A DNA stretch of 50,952 nt from Paracoccus sphaerophysae (GCF_000763805.1 NZ_JRKS01000019.1:1-50952); one strand, 5' to 3'. Counted from the stretch's first letter, positions 33,268 through 41,701 are shown. Notes: generated by a model not told the origin, from the letters alone. Program-made: numbers and translations.

Positions 33268-34252
33268 GGGCCACGGCTTCGGCGATTTCGACATCACCGC
33301 GACGGTGACGATCAAGGGCGACAACTGCCACATCGAGATCGCCTCGCCGCCGCAGGTGCCCTATTTTATCAACAGCTACGAGGGGAACAGCCATTCGGGC
33401 GTCTATCTGAGGCTGATGATGTTCGCCCAGCTGCCGCCGCCCTATAACGAGGGGCTGTATCGCTGCGTGACGACCGACATGGGCCCCAAGGGGACGCTGT
33501 GCAACGCCAAGTCGCCGGCCCCGCAAATGAACTGCACCACCACGCCGATGGAGACGCTGACCGACGCGGTGCGGCTGGCCTTCGAACAGGCGGCTCCGGC
33601 CAAGGTCTCGGCCAGCTGGGGCCATGCGAACGGCTGCAACATCGCCGGCTGGGACACGCGCCACGACGAGGAATACGTGACGATGGTGCTGGCCTCGATC
33701 ATCTCGGGGGCGGGCGCCACGGCCAGCCAGGACGGCTGGCACGCCTGCGGGCCGGAATGCTGCTTTGGGGCGCTGACCTCGGGCGACATCGAGATGCTGG
33801 AGCACAGCTATCCGATCATCATCCACCGCTATTCGCTGATGGAGGACTCGGGCGGCGCCGGCAAGAACCGCGGCGGCTCGGGCACCTGCTGGGAGGTCGA
33901 GCCGATGGACAGCCCGATGACGCTGATCACCTTTGGCGAGGGCCGGCGCATCCCGGCGATGGGCGCCGCGGGGGCGCGGTCGGACATGGTGTCGCCCAAG
34001 GTCGGCGAGACCCGGATCATCACCGAGAACGTCATCGAGACGATCCAGCCCGGCGAACGCGCCGCCAACAAGAACCCCGGCGGCGGCGGCTATGGCGATC
34101 CCTATGAACGCGAGATTGCCCGCGTGGTCGAGGACGTCCGCAACGGCCTCGTCAGCATCGAGGGCGCGCGGCGCGACTATGGCGTGGTCATCACCGACCC
34201 CGCCGCGCTGACCGTGGACGAGGCCGAGACGGCGCGGCTGCGCGCCGCCTGA
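33230..34252 (+). pseudogene. Hydantoinase B/acetophenone-carboxylase-type subunit, N-truncated
   Basis: The open frame of 340 residues covers only the C-terminal part of a HyuB/oxoprolinase-like subunit, which is usually about 550-600 residues. Recognisable blocks are EDAGHGFGDFDITATVTIKG, PPQVPYFINSYEGNSHSGVY, DGWHACGPECCFGALTSGD and GGGGYGDPYEREIARVVEDV. The start codons available (33230 and 33251) lie in the 21-base duplication, so the original N-terminus was lost. With the downstream HyuA-like piece it is the relic of a hydantoin or aryl-ketone type catabolic operon. A stable shortened product cannot be excluded. Confidence 0.75.
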
Positions 34253-34288
34253 TCCTCATTCGTGCAGACATTTCCCCGGGCTGTGTCC

Positions 34289-34309
34289 GGGGGGCGCTGA
34301 CAGCCCCCC
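34289..34309 (+). terminator. Hairpin between the hyuB-like and hyuA-like remnants
   Basis: GGGGGGC (34289-34295) pairs with GCCCCCC (34303-34309) across a seven-base loop in the 93-base gap. No T-tract follows. It may be a terminator or an mRNA structure. Confidence 0.4.
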
Positions 34310-34345
34310 GCGCGGCCGCCCGGACCAGGACAAGGGTTCCAGATC

Positions 34346-34870
34346 ATGCAAAACCAGTATCGTCTCGGCATCGACGCCGGCGGCACCTTCACCGACTTCA
34401 TCCTCGCCGACCGCAAGGGCGACGTGCGCATCTTCAAGGCGCTGTCCACCCCCACGCGCCCGACCGAGGCCATCCGCAACGGCCTCAAGGTGATCGAGGA
34501 GGAAACCGGGCTTTCCCCCGAAACCATCGTCACGAACGCCGATCTGTGCATCAACGGCACCACCGTGGGCCTGCTGAACGCGGCCAAGAACCGGTTCTTG
34601 GTCCGCGCCACCCACGGGCTGCAGCGGGCGATGCTGATCCTCGGGCCGACCACGCTGATGGAACCCGCGCGGGTCGCCGACGCCCATCGCGAACACGGCG
34701 CCGTGCTGGACGCGCTGACCGCCCGCGACGGCGAACGGGCCGAGGCCCGGATGCGCGCCCATATCGAGGCCGCCCAGCAGGTCCGGCTGAAATCGTTGCG
34801 CCAATCAGCGGCGACCCCGGGCCCCGAGACTGATCCCGGCCGGCAAGACGCGGGCGGCACGCATCGCTAA
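34346..34870 (+). pseudogene. In-frame chimera: hydantoinase-A N-terminus joined to GntR C-terminus
   Basis: The 174-residue frame starts as a HyuA-type subunit: YRLGIDAGGTFTDFILADRK with the ATP-binding GGTFTD, then NADLCINGTTVGL at about 64-76. From residue 77 it becomes LNAAKNRFLVRATHGLQRAM, then EHGAVLDALTARDGERAEAR and MRAHIEAAQQVRLKSLR. That is the end of the FCD domain of a GntR/FadR-family regulator. HyuA proteins are normally about 690 residues. The joint at about 34571 keeps the frame. An internal deletion removing the rest of hyuA and the start of a gntR gene is the simplest origin. Enzyme activity is not possible, and any function of the fusion is unknown. Confidence 0.75.
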
Positions 34871-34995
34871 GCCTGCGGCGACGGCGGTGCGGGGCATCTG
34901 CCGCCGCCGCTGCGGGCCGCGCCGTCAGGCCCCACTGGCGCGCCCCGGCGTTTGCCCGTAAGCGGTCGGGGCACCAGCCGACCCCGGGGGAAACC

Positions 34996-35877
34996 ATGTA
35001 TACCGTCAGCCTCATGGCCGCGCCGACGCGGGCCGATCTCGGGGACGAGACCATCATCGGGCTGCAGCGCCGCTGGGATGGCGGCCACGCGATCTGGCTG
35101 GACCGCGGCACCGCGGCCGAGTTCCCGATCCCGGACCTTCCCGCCGATGTCGAGGCGGTCCGCGCCGACCTGGACGCCCGCGGTCTCGACCTGGCAGTCC
35201 AGCCAACGGCCAACCGGCGCAAGGCGGTGCTGCTCGCGGACATGGATTCGACCATGATCGGGCAGGAATGCATCGACGAACTGGCCGACGTGGCGGGCGT
35301 CGGCCCCCGCGTCGCCGCCATCACCGCCCGGGCGATGAACGGCGAGCTGAACTTTCACGAGGCACTGCTGGAACGCGTCGCGCTGCTGGCCGGGCTGCCC
35401 GACAGCGTCATCGCCGAGGTGCTGGCAAGCCGCATCACGCTCGCCGCCGGCGGCCCGACCCTGGTCGCGACGATGAAGGCGAACGGCGCCTGGACGGCGC
35501 TGGTGTCGGGCGGCTTCACCGATTTCACCGGCCCGGTCGCCGCCCGCATCGGCTTTGACGAACAGCGCGCCAACGTGCTGCTGTCGGGCGAGGACGGGCG
35601 GCTGAGCGGCCATGTCGGCCTGCCGATCCTGGGCCGCGCAGCCAAGGTCGAGGCGCTGGAACAGATCACCGCCGCCCGCGGCCTGACCCCCGCCGACGCC
35701 ATCGCGGTGGGAGACGGGGCGAACGACCTGGGGATGCTGCAACTGGCCGGCACCGGCGTCGCCCTGCACGCAAAGCCTGTGGTGGCGGCGCAGGCCCCGA
35801 TCCGCATCAACCACGGCGACCTGACCGCGCTGCTGTATCTGCAGGGCTATGGCCGCGACGAGTTCGTGGCGCCGTAG
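34996..35877 (+). CDS. serB: Phosphoserine phosphatase SerB
   Basis: The 293-residue HAD-family enzyme has motif I DMDSTMIGQECIDELA (Asp82 and Asp84 as nucleophile and acid/base), motif II in ALVSGGFTDFTG, a Lys in GRAAKVEALEQI, and motif III GDGANDLGMLQLAGTGVALHAKP. The N-terminal 75 residues form the ACT-like part found in many SerB proteins. It makes serine from phosphoserine in the cytoplasm. Its end overlaps the end of the convergent GNAT gene by 31 bases (35847-35877). Confidence 0.93.
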   Translation: MYTVSLMAAPTRADLGDETIIGLQRRWDGGHAIWLDRGTAAEFPIPDLPADVEAVRADLDARGLDLAVQPTANRRKAVLLADMDSTMIGQECIDELADVAGVGPRVAAITARAMNGELNFHEALLERVALLAGLPDSVIAEVLASRITLAAGGPTLVATMKANGAWTALVSGGFTDFTGPVAARIGFDEQRANVLLSGEDGRLSGHVGLPILGRAAKVEALEQITAARGLTPADAIAVGDGANDLGMLQLAGTGVALHAKPVVAAQAPIRINHGDLTALLYLQGYGRDEFVAP

Positions 35878-36380
35878 TCCTCCCACAGCCAGGCGGTTTC
35901 GCGCAAGCGCCCGCCGGTGACCTCGGCCCATTGCGTCGTCACGGGGCGGCCGCCCAGGCGGCGATAGAACGCGGCGGCGCGGTCATTGCCTGCGATCACC
36001 CTCAGCCCGAACGGGGCCATGCCGCGGGCCGCGAGACCGGCGGCGGCGGGGTGGAACAGCTGCCGCCCCAGGCCCTGCCGAACGCAGTCGGGATGCACAT
36101 ACAGCGCCCTGATCTCGCCCCTCGCGCCCAGCCCGCCCAGCGTGTCATCCCGCGGCGCCCCGGTGCTGACGAAGCCCGCGATCCGGCCCGCGAGCTCGGT
36201 CACGTGATGGGCGCCGTCGGTGCCCTCGCTCAGCATCGCGCGCCAGCGGGGAACCTGTCGCGCGAGCGTCATCTGCGCCAGCAGCGCCTCGGGGATCAGG
36301 CCGGGATAGGTCGCCCGCCACGCCGCCACCTGCACCGCCGCGATCTGCGCCGCGTCGCCCGGGACGGCCCTCCGGATCAC
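35847..36380 (-). CDS. GNAT-family N-acetyltransferase
   Basis: The product has 177 residues with the GNAT fold: MIRRAVPGDAAQIAAVQ at the start, the central strand GEIRALYVHPDCVRQGLGRQ carrying the acetyl-CoA pyrophosphate loop (RQGLGR), and the late AFYRRLGGRP block. The substrate is unknown. The start overlaps the stop of the upstream nitronate monooxygenase by ATGA (36377-36380), so they form a two-gene operon. The C-terminus overlaps serB on the other strand. Confidence 0.85.
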   Translation of the reverse strand: MIRRAVPGDAAQIAAVQVAAWRATYPGLIPEALLAQMTLARQVPRWRAMLSEGTDGAHHVTELAGRIAGFVSTGAPRDDTLGGLGARGEIRALYVHPDCVRQGLGRQLFHPAAAGLAARGMAPFGLRVIAGNDRAAAFYRRLGGRPVTTQWAEVTGGRLRETAWLWEDYGATNSSRP

Positions 36381-37390
36381 GGCGCCAGCGCCGCCACCGT
36401 GTCCGCGGCCGGCCGGAGAATCGCGCGGGCGCAGCCGGTCCCGGCCCAGTGGGCGCCATAGCCGCTTTCCCCGGCCCCGACCGCGGCGGCGTTCAGCGCC
36501 TTGCCGGCGTCATAGGTCATCGGATAGCCCGGCGTCCCGTCATCGGGAACGGCGGTGAACAGATTGGTGCAGCACCGCGCCGGACGGCCAGAGATCGCCG
36601 CGGTCATCACCGTCTCGCCCCCCGCCAGCGCCGCCCGGTGGGCCGGGGGCGAGGCCGCTTCGGGCGCCAGCAGAAAGGCGGTCCCGCATTGCACCGCCAC
36701 CGCCCCCACCGCCAGCGCCGCGCGGGGATCGGCGGCGTCCATGATCCCGCCCGCCGCGATCACCGGCAGGCCCAGCCCGGCCAGCTGGCGCACCAGATCC
36801 AGCGTCGGCAGCCGCTCGTCGTCCGCCGCGGGGTCGAAGACGCCGCGATGCCCGCCCGCCTGCCAGCCCTGGGCGACGACCGCATCCAGCCCGGCCGCCC
36901 GGACCGCGCGCGCCTCGGCCAGGCAGGTGGCCGTGGCGGCCAGAACCGCTCCGGTGGCCCGCAACGCCCGGATCTGGTCGGCGCGCGGCAGGCCGAAGTG
37001 AAAGCTGACCAGCGCCGGACGGGCCTCGACGAGAGCGGCCAGCATCGCGTCATTGTCGATGAAGCTGGGATAGATGTCGGTGAGGATCCGCGGCGGATCG
37101 GCCCCGAAGCGCGCGAAATGCGGCGCCAGCCGGTCGAGCCAGCGGGCCTCGGCCCCCGGGTCGCGCGGCGTCGGCCGGTGGCAGAACAGGTTCACCCCGA
37201 ACGCCCGGTCGGTCAGCGCCGCCGTCCCTGCCATCGCCTGCGCCGCCTGCGCGACGCTCATCGCACCCAGACCCAGGCAGCCGAGCCCGCCCGCCCCGGA
37301 CACCGCCGCCGCCAGCGCCGGGGTCGAGGTCCCCGCCATGGGCGCCTGGATCACCGGGACGCGCATCCCCAGGCGTTCGGTCAGGTTCAT
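36377..37390 (-). CDS. Nitronate monooxygenase (2-nitropropane dioxygenase family)
   Basis: From ATG 37390 the 337-residue protein is an FMN-binding TIM barrel: VPVIQAPMAGTSTPALAAAV, GVNLFCHRPTPRDP, VVAQGWQAGGHRG with the active-site His, VIAAGGIMDAADPRAALAVG, and QCGTAFLLAPEA. Family members oxidise alkyl nitronates such as propionate-3-nitronate, a toxic metabolite. The upstream-extended frame is rejected because MNLTERLGMRVPVIQAPM is the conserved start and GGAG lies nearby. It is coupled to the GNAT gene. Confidence 0.88.
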   Translation of the reverse strand: MNLTERLGMRVPVIQAPMAGTSTPALAAAVSGAGGLGCLGLGAMSVAQAAQAMAGTAALTDRAFGVNLFCHRPTPRDPGAEARWLDRLAPHFARFGADPPRILTDIYPSFIDNDAMLAALVEARPALVSFHFGLPRADQIRALRATGAVLAATATCLAEARAVRAAGLDAVVAQGWQAGGHRGVFDPAADDERLPTLDLVRQLAGLGLPVIAAGGIMDAADPRAALAVGAVAVQCGTAFLLAPEAASPPAHRAALAGGETVMTAAISGRPARCCTNLFTAVPDDGTPGYPMTYDAGKALNAAAVGAGESGYGAHWAGTGCARAILRPAADTVAALAP

Positions 37391-37496
37391 CGCGTGCTCC
37401 TCCGCTGTCTGCCGGGGCAGCAAACGCCGCGGGCCGCGCGATGTCCACCATGCCGGCGCTGTGGACTTGCCGGCGCGGTTGCGCCAGCCTGCACCG

Positions 37497-39389
37497 ATGA
37501 TCACCGGCATCGACCACATCGTCCTGACCGTCCACGACATCGAGGCCGCCCGCAGCTTCTATGCCCGCGTCCTGGGGGTCGAGGTCGAGACCTTCGGCGC
37601 CGGCCGCCGGGCGCTGAAGGTCGGCGGGCAGAAGATCAACCTCCAGACCCTCGGCCAGGAAACCCGCAACCACGCGGCCATCGGCTGCGGCGACGTGTGC
37701 CTTCTGACCGAGCTTCCCCCCGAAGCCGTGCTGGCAAAGCTGGCCGCCGATGGCGTGCCGGTGGTCGAGGGCCCGGTGCAGAAAACCGGCGCGCGCGGCC
37801 CGATCACCTCGGTCTATTTCTGCGATCCGGACGGGAACCTGATCGAGGTGTCCAGCAATCCGGCGTGGGCGGCGGGGTGGGGGGGTGACGCGAAGGGGAG
37901 CCGCAGGGCGGATCCTGCGGCGATCGTTTGTTTCGCCCGCAGCCGTCAGGCCTACTGGGGAACAATCGCCGCAACGAAGGATCGCCCGGCGGCCCGCGGC
38001 GGCCAGAGCGATCCGCCGCCGCAGCCGCCCACCTTTCTTCGAGGGGGCAGGGTCCCGGGGAAATCTCGGGCGCCGCGGCATCACGGGTGCACGCCAAACT
38101 CGCCCTGCGTCCGTCAGCCCGCAGCCGAACGTATCGCCACGCTTCCCCCTCGGCCGCTCAGAGGATATGGGCGTGCCATGCCGGACATGCCGCCGCAGAT
38201 CGCCATCCTTCTCGCCTCGTATCAGGGGGCGCGGCATATCGCGGCGCAGCTGGACAGCCTCGCCACGCAGGACTATCGCCACTGGCGGCTGGTGGTGTCG
38301 GATGACGGGTCGACCGACGACACGATCGGGATCGTCCGCGGTTTCGCCGCCGCCCATCCCGGCCATGAGGTCACGATCGTGGACGGGCCGCGCGAGGGTG
38401 CGACCCGGAACTTCCTGTCCCTGATCGCCGCGGTCCGGCCGGGCGAGGCGCTGGCCTATTGCGATCAGGACGACGTCTGGCTGCCCGACCGCCTGTCGCG
38501 CGGCGTCCGCGCCATCGAGGCCGTGGCGGCCGGAGATCGTCCCCCGGGGATCGACGCGGTGGGTGACGACGCGCCGCCTGCCGGTCCGCAGCCGACTGGC
38601 ATGGCGCCCGGGAACGTCGCGCGTGCGCCGGCTGACGTGCCGCCTGCCGGCGCAGGGTCTTTCGCCTGCCCGCCGGTCTTTGCCGAAACGCTGCCGGCGG
38701 GCGAATCGCTGCGGGCAGGGGTCGCACCGCCTGCCGCCGATGCTGTCCACGCGTCCTCCGGCACTTCAGCCGCGGCCACGCCGCCCCCGGGGGCACGCGC
38801 CGTCCTGCACGTGACGCGCACGACCATCTGCGACAGCGACCTGCGGCCGCTTCGCCCCGCGCCCCTCTATCGGCGCCCCCCGGGGTTCCGGAACGCGCTG
38901 ATCCAGGCCTGCACGCCCGGCAACACGACGCTGGTCAACCCCGCCGGGGTCGCCATCCTGCGCACCGGGGCCGAGGCGGCGGCGCGGGCGGACATCGTCT
39001 CGCATGACTGGTGGACGTATCAGCTGATCTCGGGGGCCGGAGGTCTCGTTATCCGCGATCCGGCCCAGACGGTGCTGTATCGCCAGCACCGCGGCAACGT
39101 CATGGGGCGCAACGATACGCCGCGGGCGATGCTGGCCCGGATATCTCGTCTGAGCGCGGGCCACTACGGCGACTGGCTGCGGTCGAACGTGGTGGCGCTG
39201 GAGGGCGCCCGGGCCCTGCTGACCCCCGAAAACCGCGCGGTTCTGGATGGGTTCGCGGCGGCGCTGCGGGCACCGGGCCCACGGGCGGCGACCGAGCTGG
39301 CGCGGCTTGGCCTCTACCGCCAGACGGTGGCCGGGACTGCGGCCTTTTACGCCGCCGCCGCGATGGGCCGCCTTGGCCCCCGCAGGTGA
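37497..39389 (+). CDS. VOC-family protein whose frame reads through into a glycosyltransferase
   Basis: ATG 37497 starts a VOC (glyoxalase/dioxygenase fold) domain of about 129 residues: MITGIDHIVLTVHDIEAARS, FGAGRRALKVGGQKINLQ and VYFCDPDGNLIEVSSNP, with metal-site His and Glu candidates. VOC proteins of this kind end soon after NLIEVS. Here no stop follows. The frame passes a seven-G run (37879-37885) and about 95 non-family residues, then enters a glycosyltransferase, giving 630 codons. One extra G in the run would place TGA (37886-37888) in frame straight after AAGWGG. So the fusion is probably a homopolymer indel, either real or a consensus error. The VOC domain itself looks complete. 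Confidence 0.65.
   Translation: MITGIDHIVLTVHDIEAARSFYARVLGVEVETFGAGRRALKVGGQKINLQTLGQETRNHAAIGCGDVCLLTELPPEAVLAKLAADGVPVVEGPVQKTGARGPITSVYFCDPDGNLIEVSSNPAWAAGWGGDAKGSRRADPAAIVCFARSRQAYWGTIAATKDRPAARGGQSDPPPQPPTFLRGGRVPGKSRAPRHHGCTPNSPCVRQPAAERIATLPPRPLRGYGRAMPDMPPQIAILLASYQGARHIAAQLDSLATQDYRHWRLVVSDDGSTDDTIGIVRGFAAAHPGHEVTIVDGPREGATRNFLSLIAAVRPGEALAYCDQDDVWLPDRLSRGVRAIEAVAAGDRPPGIDAVGDDAPPAGPQPTGMAPGNVARAPADVPPAGAGSFACPPVFAETLPAGESLRAGVAPPAADAVHASSGTSAAATPPPGARAVLHVTRTTICDSDLRPLRPAPLYRRPPGFRNALIQACTPGNTTLVNPAGVAILRTGAEAAARADIVSHDWWTYQLISGAGGLVIRDPAQTVLYRQHRGNVMGRNDTPRAMLARISRLSAGHYGDWLRSNVVALEGARALLTPENRAVLDGFAAALRAPGPRAATELARLGLYRQTVAGTAAFYAAAAMGRLGPRR
38178..39389 (+). CDS. Family 2-type glycosyltransferase with Pro/Ala-rich insert
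   Basis: If read from ATG 38178, the product has 403 residues. The GT-A fold starts PPQIAILLASYQGARHIAAQ, followed by LVVSDDGSTDDTIGIVRGF and CDQDDVWLPDRL, which holds the DxD-like metal site. After AIEAVAAGDR comes a Pro/Ala-rich stretch of about 75 residues not expected in the family, then the fold resumes at TRTTICDSDLRPLRPAPLYR and VSHDWWTYQLISGAGGLVIR. Rhamnosyltransferase-like enzymes of this type build surface polysaccharide. AGAGGA lies about 12 bases before the ATG. The same frame is also open from the VOC gene upstream. Confidence 0.75.
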   Translation: MPDMPPQIAILLASYQGARHIAAQLDSLATQDYRHWRLVVSDDGSTDDTIGIVRGFAAAHPGHEVTIVDGPREGATRNFLSLIAAVRPGEALAYCDQDDVWLPDRLSRGVRAIEAVAAGDRPPGIDAVGDDAPPAGPQPTGMAPGNVARAPADVPPAGAGSFACPPVFAETLPAGESLRAGVAPPAADAVHASSGTSAAATPPPGARAVLHVTRTTICDSDLRPLRPAPLYRRPPGFRNALIQACTPGNTTLVNPAGVAILRTGAEAAARADIVSHDWWTYQLISGAGGLVIRDPAQTVLYRQHRGNVMGRNDTPRAMLARISRLSAGHYGDWLRSNVVALEGARALLTPENRAVLDGFAAALRAPGPRAATELARLGLYRQTVAGTAAFYAAAAMGRLGPRR

Positions 39390-39902
39390 GCGGAACCGAC
39401 GGATGCGCCCTGCGTACCAGCGACGGCGCGGCGAGCGACCGGAAGGCGAGAGACGTTGCGGCGCGAGACGATGCGGCCAGAGACGATGCGGGGAGAGACC
39501 GGAAGGCGAAAGACCGGTGCGGCGAGAGACGGTGCAGCGAGAGACCGGAGCCGAGAGACCGGGAGGCAAGAAACCGGCGAGGTGCGAAACGGTGCGGCGA
39601 AAGACCGGGAGTCGAGCGACCGGGAGGCGCCAGACCGGGGACGGTCTGCTCGCGCGACCCGCCGACAGGCCAGGCAAGAGCCGTCTCTCGGCCGTGGCGA
39701 CGGTCGGCGCCCGGTCACCCGGTGTGCGTTGCGCATAAGCGACCGGACGCCCGGCCGCGACCGATTTTGCGCTGACCGATCGCGAGGGCGGTCCAGCGGA
39801 GGGCCTCCGACCGCAGCTGAGCAAACGACCCCCGAAGCGGCGCATCAGCCACCGTGACGCGCTCCCGTTGCCTATGCCGGCGCCGCTATAGCGCCCGCTG
39901 CC
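39390..39902. repeat. Degenerate minisatellite-like spacer
   Basis: The 513-base gap between the glycosyltransferase and fliL contains, from about 39410 to 39655, many degenerate copies of a unit resembling GAGAGACCGGGAGGCG or GAGACGATGCGGC. The purine-rich strand bias makes several frames open on both strands, but no domain is recognised in any. From 39660 to 39902 nothing is recognised. Confidence 0.6.
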
Positions 39903-40526
39903 CTATCGTTCCTGCCGCGCGATATCGCCGACCAGGATGTCGGTGATCTCCGGCACCACCTCCTGCGCCGCACCGACCAGAGCGGTCCGCATCTTGCGCA
40001 GTTGAGGCTCGCTCGTGAAGTTGCCGTCGAAGGCGCCGGTATTCGCCTGGATCAGCAGTTGCCGCAGCAGCGCGTCGCGCAGCTTGATTTCATGGGCGTA
40101 GACCTTCTCGGTCGCGGCGCCGGGCATCTCGACGGAGAGCGACAGCACCATCGTGCTGTCCAGCTGACCGCCATGCAGCACCGGGATGAAGAACTGCTGC
40201 GGGAACTTGAACCAGGCCGCGGCGTCAGGGTCGGCCGCGCCGCCGCCATGCCCCCCCGCGCCATGATCGCTTTCGGCCTTGCCGTGCCCGTCGGATGTCG
40301 AGCTGGCCGCGGCGTCCTTCGCGGGGGCCGCGTGGGCGGCGTCGCCCTCGGCGGGCGCGCCGTGGCCGTCCTGAGCCGTTTCCGCCTCCGACCCGCCGTG
40401 CCCGGCGTCTGCCGCCTCGCCGTGCGCTGCCTCCTCGGTGCCGCCGCCCTTCAGCATGTCGCCCGCCGCCGCCCCGCCAAGGAAGGCCAGCAACGCGAGG
40501 ATGACGGGGATCAGTTTGCGGATCAT
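39903..40526 (-). CDS. fliL: FliL-like flagellar basal-body protein with His-rich linker
   Basis: The 207-residue protein has an N-terminal membrane anchor (LIPVILALLAFLGGAAAG), a long Ala/Gly/His/Asp-rich linker (about 25-105, with about ten His and repeats such as GHGG and DGHG), and a C-terminal domain with WFKFPQQFFIPVLHGGQLDS, EIKLRDALLRQLL and LRTALVG-type helices fitting FliL. FliL sits around the stator and supports torque. It follows flgH by nine bases in the flagellar operon. The linker composition could bind metal, but this is only a suggestion. Confidence 0.7.
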   Translation of the reverse strand: MIRKLIPVILALLAFLGGAAAGDMLKGGGTEEAAHGEAADAGHGGSEAETAQDGHGAPAEGDAAHAAPAKDAAASSTSDGHGKAESDHGAGGHGGGAADPDAAAWFKFPQQFFIPVLHGGQLDSTMVLSLSVEMPGAATEKVYAHEIKLRDALLRQLLIQANTGAFDGNFTSEPQLRKMRTALVGAAQEVVPEITDILVGDIARQER

Positions 40527-40535
40527 GCGGGCACC

Positions 40536-41276
40536 TCAGTAGGGCAGGACGATGTCGGCCAGCTGCTGGCCATAGCGGGGCTGCTGGACGTCGCTGATCT
40601 GGCCGCGGCCGCCATAGCTGATGCGCGCGCCGGCGATGCGGTCATAGGCGACCTCGTTCTCGCGGCTGATGTCCGAGGGCCGCACGAAGCCGCTGACGGT
40701 CAGCTCGCGGACCTCGTAGTTCACGCGCACCTCCTGGCTGCCCTGGATGCTCAGCACCCCGTTCGGCAGCGTCTCGATGACGGTTGCGGCGACCCGCAGC
40801 GTCATCTTGTCCCGGCGCGAGATGTTGCCCGAGCCCTTGAAGGTCGAGGCGCCCTTGGCCGAGGCCAGCTCGTCCATGCTGGCGCCTTCGGGCAGGATCT
40901 CGTTGATCCGCTGCGGGATGCCCATCATCTGCGGCATGCCGACGCTTTCCGAGGACGCCCGCGAGCGGCCCGAGCTGTTCTGGATCTCGGCCTTGTCGTC
41001 GATCTCGATCACCACGGTCAGGATGTCGCCGCGGGCGGTGGCGCGGCGGTCGCCGACCAGCGACATCTGCTGGCCCGCCCATAGCGAGGCGGCGCTGTCG
41101 GGGCGCACGGGGCCGGGCGGCTGCGGCATCACCGGCTCGGCCATCGCCTGGAATTCGGGCGTGGCGTGGGGCTCGGTCATCTTCGGCGTGCGGCCGACCT
41201 CGGAGACGCGGCCGCAGGCGGTGGCGGTCAGGACGAGACACAGGGCGAGGCCTGCGGTGAAGCGGGTGGTCTTCAT
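40536..41276 (-). CDS. flgH: Flagellar L-ring protein FlgH
   Basis: The 246-residue lipoprotein has the lipobox LTATAC (Cys21) and the FlgH core: SLWAGQQMSLVGDRRATARG, DILTVVIEIDDKAEIQNSS, GSGNISRRDKMTLRVAATV, VLSIQGSQEVRVNYEVRELT and the late VRPSDISRENEVAYDRIAGA. It forms the outer-membrane L ring around the flagellar rod. It lies between flgA and fliL on the minus strand. Confidence 0.93.
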   Translation of the reverse strand: MKTTRFTAGLALCLVLTATACGRVSEVGRTPKMTEPHATPEFQAMAEPVMPQPPGPVRPDSAASLWAGQQMSLVGDRRATARGDILTVVIEIDDKAEIQNSSGRSRASSESVGMPQMMGIPQRINEILPEGASMDELASAKGASTFKGSGNISRRDKMTLRVAATVIETLPNGVLSIQGSQEVRVNYEVRELTVSGFVRPSDISRENEVAYDRIAGARISYGGRGQISDVQQPRYGQQLADIVLPY

Positions 41277-41287
41277 GCGCGAATCCT

Positions 41288-41701
41288 TCAGCGCTGGGCG
41301 ACGGTGGCAGAGCCGTCGGCGTTGATGCGGGCCATCAGCGTGGCCCGCGAGCTCATGTTCATGACTCGGATCACGTCGCCCTCGCCGCCGGCGCCGAGGG
41401 CGCGGCCCTCGGTCTCGATCCGCAGGGCGGCACTGTCATAGGCGAGCGTGATCAGCTGGTTGCGGGAGACCAGCGTCGGCGTGGTGAGGTGGCCGGCGCC
41501 GATCGCGCGGCCCTGGTAGACGGCGATGCGCAGCTGTTTGCCGACCGCATCGGCCGGGGACAGCCCGACCCGGGCGGTGGGGGCGACGACCAGGTCGGCC
41601 TCGGCCAGCACGGTCCCGGCGGGCAGGGTGCGCGCGGCGGTGATCTCGTCGGCCGCCAGCGACAGCGGGAACAGGGCGAGGATCAGGATCAGCCAGGCCA
41701 T
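41288..41701 (-). CDS. flgA: Flagellar P-ring assembly chaperone FlgA
   Basis: This 137-residue protein has a signal peptide (MAWLILILALFPLSLA) and a SAF-type domain: TAARTLPAGTVLAEADLVVA, then ADAVGKQLRIAVYQGRAIGA and LVSRNQLITLAYDSAALRIE. It is short, comparable to the compact FlgA of Rhodobacterales. It helps assemble the P ring in the periplasm. The ATG overlaps the flgG stop by one base (TGATG at 41701). Confidence 0.88.
   Translation of the reverse strand: MAWLILILALFPLSLAADEITAARTLPAGTVLAEADLVVAPTARVGLSPADAVGKQLRIAVYQGRAIGAGHLTTPTLVSRNQLITLAYDSAALRIETEGRALGAGGEGDVIRVMNMSSRATLMARINADGSATVAQR

Noticed and set aside
39247..39857. Overlapping open frames on both strands through the repeat spacer
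   Set aside because: Openness results from the biased purine-rich repeats. The translations are Arg-rich repeats without a domain.
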